Shown: positions 57,600 through 64,000 of the stretch, one piece after another
How positions within the stretch are numbered: the first letter of the stretch is position 1
Layout of the letters: the number at the start of each line of letters is the position of its first letter
Source of the DNA: Aricia agestis
Taxonomy: Eukaryota; Arthropoda; Insecta; Lepidoptera; Lycaenidae
Length of the DNA: 64,000 bases
Direction: 5' to 3'
Assembly (NCBI RefSeq): GCF_905147365.1
Contig: NC_056413.1
Span: 3,550,501 to 3,614,500, forward strand
Position numbers and translations under genes: made by a program
The notes under the pieces: model-generated
Told to the model about the DNA's origin: nothing
Seen by the model: the letters and a program-made list of their open reading frames with translations, nothing else
The model's database searches: none

Positions 57600-58830
57600 A
57601 GTACTAATACATTATCTAAGAAGGAATGTACCTATAGACCTCATGAATGTTTACTTTGTAAAGTGCTATTACACTAAAGTATGTAGACAATCAATTAGTA
57701 TAGCAGTAAGCAATAGTTTTGCCTTGACTTGGCCCCGGTAGGTACATAATTAAGAACGTGAGTTCATAGTATTTTAAGGACTACTCATATTTTCCCTTAT
57801 AATTTAAACAAACCTTGTAATAACTTACCTACTTGATCATCTGGCTAATATATATCTGGCTATGCATAAAATCCACATTTTTTTCATTTCAAATAATTTC
57901 CCGGCCCTCGAGCCTCCATTTATGAAAACAACGGCAATTTTTTAAAGTGTTACTTATCTGCTTCTTCCATTCATTTCTTCATTGTTATTTAACGGATGTC
58001 TGTATAAAGGCCTCCACACACGGAAAGGCCGATTGGCCAGACTGACTGCATGCTGCACTGGTCGGATCAGTCAGATAAAATATAAAATTTAGTCCTCTGG
58101 GGATAGAATTTTGAAAAATCAGCGTGTATCACAGGAGCAGATTTTAAAATCCCGGGCTCTGGAATTGTCAGTTAATTTTTAGAGTTCCGTACCCAAAGAG
58201 TAAAAACGGGACTTTTGGAGAAAAGTTTTCAACATTTGTAATGTTGAAAACTTTTCACCAAAAGTTTACAACATTACAAATGATTACTCATTTATTATTT
58301 TTTTTCTATTTTTTTGGCACTTTTAGACTCGTACGTTTAGCACATAAAAAAAATTTCATAAAGTATAAAATACAAGAAATATGACGTCACACTATGGCGG
58401 ACAGTGTTTTCTGCGCCATTTTTAAAAGGCATATTTTTCAATCAACATTTTGATTTATTTCTACTGTTTAAAATATTAAAATATTAGTTTTTTTGGTGAA
58501 ACTTAAGAAGCGATTAGCATATATAGAAAAAAGTAGGCCAAGTAGCCTATTCCTTACTACCTAGCCTATTCGATGGATGCCCATGGCAAAACGAGATAAC
58601 AGAATGCAGGAGGAATTTTAAAAAGAGAAAAGGAATCGGAATTTCCGGGAAATCCCCTAATAGACGTGAAATCAACTGATTGTACAGACAGTTGGCTTGT
58701 TGTTTTGTCTTCCATTGCATTTCCAATCTAGTTTGCTGCAGGTTAAACCGACTACACTAAAAGGATAATGTTTTTTGAATGCATTATATTTGCTTGGCAT
58801 CAATATTTAATATCATAAAGCGGTGAAAGT
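57600..58830. other. No gene recognised
   Basis: AT-rich. A perfect 16-bp hairpin GAAAAGTTTTCAACAT / ATGTTGAAAACTTTTC lies at about 58221-58258 next to a GAGTTCCGTACCCAAAG fragment. Confidence 0.45.
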
Positions 58831-58955
58831 GATATCTGTGTGTCCGTTATCTCTTCACGCCAAAACCGCTGCACCGATTTTGTTGAAATTTGGTATGGAT
58901 ATTCTTTGAGTCCCGGGAAAGGACATAGGATACATTTTATCCCGGAAAATGTACA
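58830..58955 (-). mobile_element. GTCY MITE, copy 9, abutting the ORF1 fragment
   Basis: TCTTCACGCCAAAACCGCTG, GAGTCCCGGGAAAGGACATA and CCCGGAAAATGTACACCAC; homology stops at the ORF1-like coding sequence. Confidence 0.65.
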
Positions 58956-59974
58956 CCACAAAGGAACTGAAGTTGACCTTGTGGCGAGACTGCAGACGCT
59001 CGACCCTCAACTGGAGGGATGTCTTCTTACTGATGTAGTCCACGACGTCTTCGACCTCCATGGACCAGTGCAGGCGGGATATGTACAGGGGCGTCGCGGG
59101 GACCTCACTCCGCAGACGCAGCTCAGGTACATATGGCGCGGTGCCGCGATGGTTGCAGGCGGCGGGCTTCTTCTTTCTTCTCTCCACCAGTATGAAGCCC
59201 TCCTCATCGCACCTCCTGCTCTCGTCCTTGCCAGGTAGGAAGACTTAGCCTTGTGGCTCTTCGTAGCCTTGCGGCTCTCCGTAGTCTTGCGACTCTCCGA
59301 AGCCTTACGGCTCTCATTTTTATGCACCCGCGGGGGAGGTGCGGGGCGACCAGCAACAGTCGCGTAGTTTTGCTGAGTCGCCTGTGGACTCGGCGTCGGC
59401 GCAACCGGGAGGGGAGCGCGGGCGGGGGCGGCAGCGGCGGCGTTCGTTGACCCGTCCGATAATGCTGACGGGCTAAACGTGATGCTTGTGCGCCTCGGCG
59501 ATGAGTGACGAATGCGGTGTCAGCTGGTGACCTACATCATGAATTATTACTTTTTAGTTGTGATAATTCATTACGTAGATCACTAATGATAGCTTCTGAC
59601 GCTTGCAATCTACCCCGAACTCCGGTCAGCTTCAGATTCAGGGACCTGATGTCCTTCAGTAGGCTGACGACGTCGACGTGGTCCAACGTGACGGGCGGCA
59701 GCTTGTGCAGCTCTTTAGCCCCAAAAGCCGGTACCTCATCTGGATCAGTCTGCTTCAGCAGGGAGATGATGTCCTGCACGCTCCTTTCGGTTCCGTCTCT
59801 TCGTCGCGACGGCATGTTCGCGCTCTGGCCGAGCGTCTCATACAGCGGCTGCTTCCCCTTGCAAATCTCCTCACTGGTGAAGGAGGACTTGCAGATCTGC
59901 ATGATGCTGACCTCGTCCATGGTGTCGATAGCGTGCTGGATAAACGCCAGCAGCTCGTCGGCTACGAGCGCCAT
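58955..59974 (-). pseudogene. ORF1-like protein of a lepidopteran retroelement, broken
   Basis: The minus-strand ATG at 59974 opens MALVADELLAFIQHAID, followed by an acidic helical region, a LPPVTLDHVDVVSLL block and a heptad-like segment (LRNELSQLKSN) that stops near 59540. After a Pro/Arg-rich and frameshifted stretch, the C-terminal part resumes at about 59130 with VPATPLYISRLHW, EVEDVVDYI and LESRHKV-like residues. It breaks off at about 58955 where a GTCY MITE begins. I recognise this N- and C-terminal pair from repeated ORF1-type proteins in moth genomes. It could be the partner of the CR1/Kiri-like reverse transcriptase seen at 10.5 kb, but that link is inference. GC content is far above the surroundings. 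Confidence 0.55.
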
Positions 59975-60237
59975 GGTCACGTGCAGCGGCAACGTGCCGC
60001 GCGATTCGCGAAAATATTAATTAAATAATATTTGCGGCGTGTGTAACGTGAAGCACGACCGTTTGCTAGCTCGACACATTACACAACGTATGTCCTTACT
60101 AACTTTGTGGTATCTTCTATATACTATCGGAGAACTTGATAAACAGGTAGATGGTGGACCTCGGACAATTTCAGCCAACAGACCATAATCGTTGATTTGA
60201 AATAACCTGACTTAATTATGTAGGTTTTCCATATTAT

Positions 60238-60475
60238 CTTATATCTTTAAACGAGCAATTCAAATATACAGTATAATATATATTATACATATTTGAATTG
60301 CTCGTTTAAATATATAATTGGAATCTCGGAATCGGCTCCAACGATTTTCATGAAATTTAGTTTATAGGGGTTTCAGGGGCGATAAATTGATCTAGGCTAG
60401 CTAGGAATCATTTTTAGAAAATGTCATTTTATTCGTGTTTTATCGAATACCGAGCAAAGCTCGGTCAAATAGCTA
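60238..60475 (+). repeat. CTTTAAACGAGCAAT repeat, copy 2
   Basis: Same order of blocks as at 44.7 kb (GGAATCTCGGAATCGGCTCC, GATTTTCATGAAATTTAG). An extra hairpin AACGAGCAATTCAAATAT / ATATTTGAATTGCTCGTT sits at its start. Confidence 0.65.
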
Positions 60476-60886
60476 GAGTCAATAACATGGCAAGCCTACA
60501 TAATATAACAAATCAATTAATTTTTTAGTATAAACTGGCTGGCTAGGTTGGGGTATATAGCGATTTAATCTTTAACAATGTTATCAAGTATGGTATAAAG
60601 AACAGGGTAATGAAGCGGAGTGTTGAGGATATTGTGCTGTGTTTGGGGTAACAGTGTAGTGTGTACTCTAGTGATGTACCACGTATGGGCAAATTATATC
60701 GATACATTACCGATGTTACTACAAGTAACATCGATATTAAAAAATGACGTTTATTTTATCGACATGCGTGACGACAAAGTGCAAAAAAGCAAACCTTAAT
60801 CTACCTGTTATAAAATCTAAAAACTAAATCCTTGTATACGGAATACGTAGAAAAATTATAATTTTTTTTAGGAAACATTAAATGTA

Positions 60887-61242
60887 TGGAGTGTAGATGG
60901 AGGAGAACTATCTTCTATGGGGGATATTTGAAAAAGTGTCCAGCTGTACGCAGTAAATAATAGTTGAAAAATCCTCCAAGAGTGGCGCTAGCTGCAGCAA
61001 AGGGTATGGAATGAATGTAGCCGTTGGTGACAAAATATAAATTGAAGTTAGCCGAATAGCCGAGTCACAGAATTACTGGGTTAATACCAATATACTTTAA
61101 AAAATATAACCTAAAATAGCTGAAATAAAAGCTGCTAAATGATTTAAAATTTACCCTGTTGCTACTGTAGCGCCACCCTAATTTAACGCATTTCAGCGGA
61201 CACTTTTTACATACAGAGATAGTTCTCCTCCATCTACACTCC
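60887..61242. mobile_element. TA-TGGAGTGTAGATGGAGG MITE
   Basis: TGGAGTGTAGATGGAGGAGA and TCTCCTCCATCTACACTCCA are perfect inverted ends flanked by TA. Inner AAAGTGTCC / GGACACTTT also pair. Confidence 0.8.
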
Positions 61243-61394
61243 ATAATTAAATGGTAGAATAATCATGATTGCGAAGCTGTCTACAGCAAATACATTACAA
61301 AATCGATTATAGGCAATCAAACACACAAAGTTTAACATCACTTGTACTGGACCATCATGGGACTGTAATAATTACGGTACTAAGGCTATATTAG

Positions 61395-61585
61395 AATAAT
61401 CCGTACTATAGTGTGTCTGTCTGTTACCTTTTTACGCGCAAACTGCTGAACTGATTTTGGGTATGTGATTATTGATGGGTATGCAAAATATTTAATCCTG
61501 GAAAAGGACATAGGATACTTTTTATCCTGAAATAATGTCCGGTTAAAAATAACTTTGGTGCAACGGAATTGCGGGCGTCATCTTT
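61395..61585 (-). mobile_element. GTCY MITE, copy 10
   Basis: GTGTGTCTGTCTGTTACC to GGAATTGCGGGCGTCATC, diverged. Confidence 0.65.
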
Positions 61586-61682
61586 AACATAAAAATATGT
61601 TTTTTTAACGCTTTTGAACAAATTATTTTAGATACACAAAATAGGTATTGCGTTTCTGTATACATTGTCCGATTTACATTGT

Positions 61683-61985
61683 CTTAGGTGCACCAGAGGC
61701 GTGGTTAAAGTTAAAGTTATAGTCAAAGTTATGGTTATCGTTAATATGGTCCGACAAGGCTTTGTAAGAACGTGGGCGGGGGCGCTGCTGGTAAAGGAGA
61801 ACTGTCAAAAATGGCGTTTTTGTATGATGACAGCGTTAGTTCCTTTTTTCGCCACGTGCATTTAAAGCATTGTCGAGCTCTATGGTTATGGTTAAATATG
61901 GCGTCTTGATAGCGTCCATTTTTAACTTTAACCAAAGATTGGACATTTTGCAATGTAGTTAAAATTATTGTTAAAGTTACAGTTA
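61683..61985. mobile_element. GGGTTGCACC MITE, copy 6, with nested GTCCGACAAGG element
   Basis: Left end TTAGGTGCACCAGAGGCG. The nested element occupies 61749-61878. The right end is lost where a TTTAAACGAGC repeat begins at about 61989. Confidence 0.7.
61749..61878. mobile_element. GTCCGACAAGGCTT MITE nested in copy 6
   Basis: Starts GTCCGACAAGGCTTTG and ends GCATTGTCGAGC; the interior matches the 24.8 kb copy. Confidence 0.7.
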
Positions 61986-62174
61986 TTATCTTTAAACGAG
62001 CATATTATATATATATACCGAGCGAAGCTCGGTCATCCAGGTACTTAATATTTAATTGTAGTTATGGAACGTCGTTGCGCGTTCTTTGTGGCGTCCAAAT
62101 GAAACTACTTACCCACTAATGGAAAAAATATTATGTAGATGTTAACTCGGAGCGCACTAAAACACTGAGGAACT

Positions 62175-62365
62175 GAGGGTAAGGCCAAACGAGCGTTTTG
62201 AGTCGCAGAATTTCCACTGGCAGAAATTCTGCTGCATTCAGTTTCACACAAAAGTCCTGTTTGATTCACATTGAGCGTAATTTAGTGAGTCATGATTTGT
62301 ATGAAAAGATATTTACGCGACCGAAATTCTGCGACTCACAACACGCTCGTTTGGCTTCACCCTTA
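62175..62365. mobile_element. GGCCAAACGAGCG inverted-repeat MITE
   Basis: GGCCAAACGAGCGTTTTGAG and CTCGTTTGGC ends, with GAGTCGCAGAATTT / AAATTCTGCGACTC inside. Confidence 0.7.
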
Positions 62366-63545
62366 AGCCTTTCAGGTTATCTTAAGATACTCTCCTAATC
62401 ACTAAGATTATGTAAATCCTGAATAAATACGTGTTTTAATACATACTTTAGTTTTTTATTTGATAACTGTAATATTACAAGTTACAACACTACGTAGGTA
62501 CTTGATAAACTCAGCGTCTTTATTTCGTCGCGTTGACGGGACGTTTAGTACTAATGGTCCATAAAGAAACAAACGTGTTCTCTTATTACTTCAATTAAAT
62601 TTTAAAACCCTGTTCCCGGGTATGACATTTTACGTACGGAAATAAGGTAATCCAGAAGGTCATTTATTGAATTACAGATATTATATTACGTTGACAATAA
62701 CATATTTTGTTTTGGGTTTTTCAAGTTATTTTGTTTTTCTTGACAAATCTATTCATTTTTGGGGTTTAAGGGGCATACAACAAAAGTGTATTTTTCGGCC
62801 TTCTTCGCTCTATATCAATAATGGCAAGAGGTAGGCACTTGAATTTTTCACACATTCATTTGTTATATTATGTGTATTTTAATATTTAATAAAAATATTA
62901 AAATAAAATGAAAATTTAAGGGCCCTTCTCTCTTCTCATACAAAAAAACAAATTTTGGCCTATTTTTTCTCTATAGCGGTACGAAACCCTTCGTGAGCGA
63001 GTCCGACTCGCACTTGGCCGATGCTTTTTATGAACGTTAGATAGCATAAATTTTTTTACGAACTGATCAAAATAGATTTTTTTCTTATGTTGTTGGTGTG
63101 GAGTCCTAAATATGTATAAGTATTATAAATAAGAATGTGTTTTAAATTCTGATACTCTCGCTAAAACTCAAAAAGAGCTGAACCAATTTGGCTTGCCTTG
63201 AAATAATCATGGAAGTCCAGGGAATTTAATATTAGGAGGGAAATGATACAAAGTTTATCGGGTCATATTATGCGACGCTGTTAAGCATTCGTATACTAAC
63301 CCACAAAAAATACGTATTGAGTTATGAATGCCGTTATGTTCTTTAGATGATTTAGAATAAGATTGCATTAAACATTTAACAACAACAAAAAATTGTGGGT
63401 TAGGACACTAATGCTTATAAGCGCGAGTCGCGACTCATAAGAAAAAAATATATCGAAAACTATACTATTCTCTGCAAACAATAACCCTGCACAAAAATAT
63501 CGATATCGTCACAACTCACAACACTATTATCAGGTAAAAAGTATC

Positions 63546-63791
63546 ATGAAAGACGTCGTTAGTCATTCGAATTTCGTAATACATACAAATGGCCACCGTA
63601 ATGGCATCTCAACGTCTTTTCTATATAAATTATCGAAGTTGGATGACTTCTACTCATCCGGCCAATCCGATATGACGTTTCAATTAGAAGCCGACCAAGT
63701 AAAACTGATTGGTGGATTAGGCTACGCACACACCTGCGGCTGGCTAAATTTAGTTGTCGTATCATCGAAATACCGTTCTACAGAACGATAA
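63546..63791 (+). other. Open frame of 81 codons, unrecognised
   Basis: MKDVVSHSNFVIHTNG...GLGYAHTCGWLNLVVV to a stop. Codons look normal and the composition is more even than the surrounding AT-rich DNA, but no domain is recognised and no splice context is evident. It may be a repeat remnant. Confidence 0.2.
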
Positions 63792-64000
63792 CTATCATGG
63801 ATTGGACTGCTTAGATTTGGCTCTAGGGTACAATCAAATCGCTGTATTCAGACCGTAGCGGTTATTAACCCCCTGTCAAAATACTTGTCATATTTCATCG
63901 TTTTCTCTACAAACCGCGATTGACAAGTGACAAATGTTTCTAGTCTAAGGGCGATATCGTATTTTGCACACTCGATGTGAATTCATCATGAATTATATTT

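Noticed and set aside
59505..60028. 171- and 116-codon plus-strand frames
   Set aside because: They are antisense to the ORF1-like protein, which has the recognisable motifs.

Overview
The window is eukaryotic and almost certainly lepidopteran. Genes are split by GT/AG introns and AT-rich intergenic DNA. Several interspersed repeats recur that are typical of moth and butterfly genomes: a SINE-like repeat with a poly-A end, MITEs carrying GTCY/RGAC microsatellites, and ends of RTE-type and CR1-like LINEs. I could not name the species. No bacterial operons, rRNA, tRNA or CRISPR array were recognised.

Two host genes can be rebuilt with consistent splice phases. The first, on the plus strand at 17895-22268, is a five-exon peptidyl-prolyl isomerase E (cyclophilin-33). 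It encodes an RRM plus a cyclophilin domain, 304 residues, with all key catalytic residues present; its product is expected to act in the spliceosome and nucleus. The second, on the minus strand from 37837 down to 26137, is a three-exon membrane peptidoglycan-recognition protein of about 287 residues. It has a cytoplasmic RHIM-like VHIG motif, one transmembrane helix and one PGRP domain whose zinc ligands are replaced, so it looks like an immune signalling receptor or regulator, not an amidase. Introns of both genes are full of transposable elements.

The rest is mostly a graveyard of mobile elements, many nested. Coding remnants are a LINE reverse transcriptase (10560-11526), an ORF1-like protein (58955-59974, minus), a broken mariner with both TIRs and TA duplications (42344-43619), a CXC-domain fragment inside a large inverted-repeat element (27085-29165), a THAP zinc-finger start (41930-42012) and two RTE C-termini. 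Non-coding elements include six or seven copies of a GGGTTGCACC MITE, about ten GTCY MITEs, six SINE copies, hAT-like elements with clean 8-bp target duplications (30503-30917, 46851-47149, 2604-3230, 37127-37352, 19158-20698), a MULE-like element with a 9-bp duplication (46102-46507), a TTAA-flanked piggyBac-like MITE (1494-1635) and many hairpin MITEs.

Region by region: 1-10 kb is MITEs and unassigned AT-rich DNA. 10.5-17 kb holds a LINE fragment, a 171-bp tandem array and a large foldback. 17.4-22.3 kb is the cyclophilin gene. 22.6-25.6 kb is nested MITEs. 26.1-37.9 kb is the PGRP gene with the CXC element in intron 2 and many insertions in intron 1. 38-64 kb has no recognised intact host gene and is dominated by repeats.
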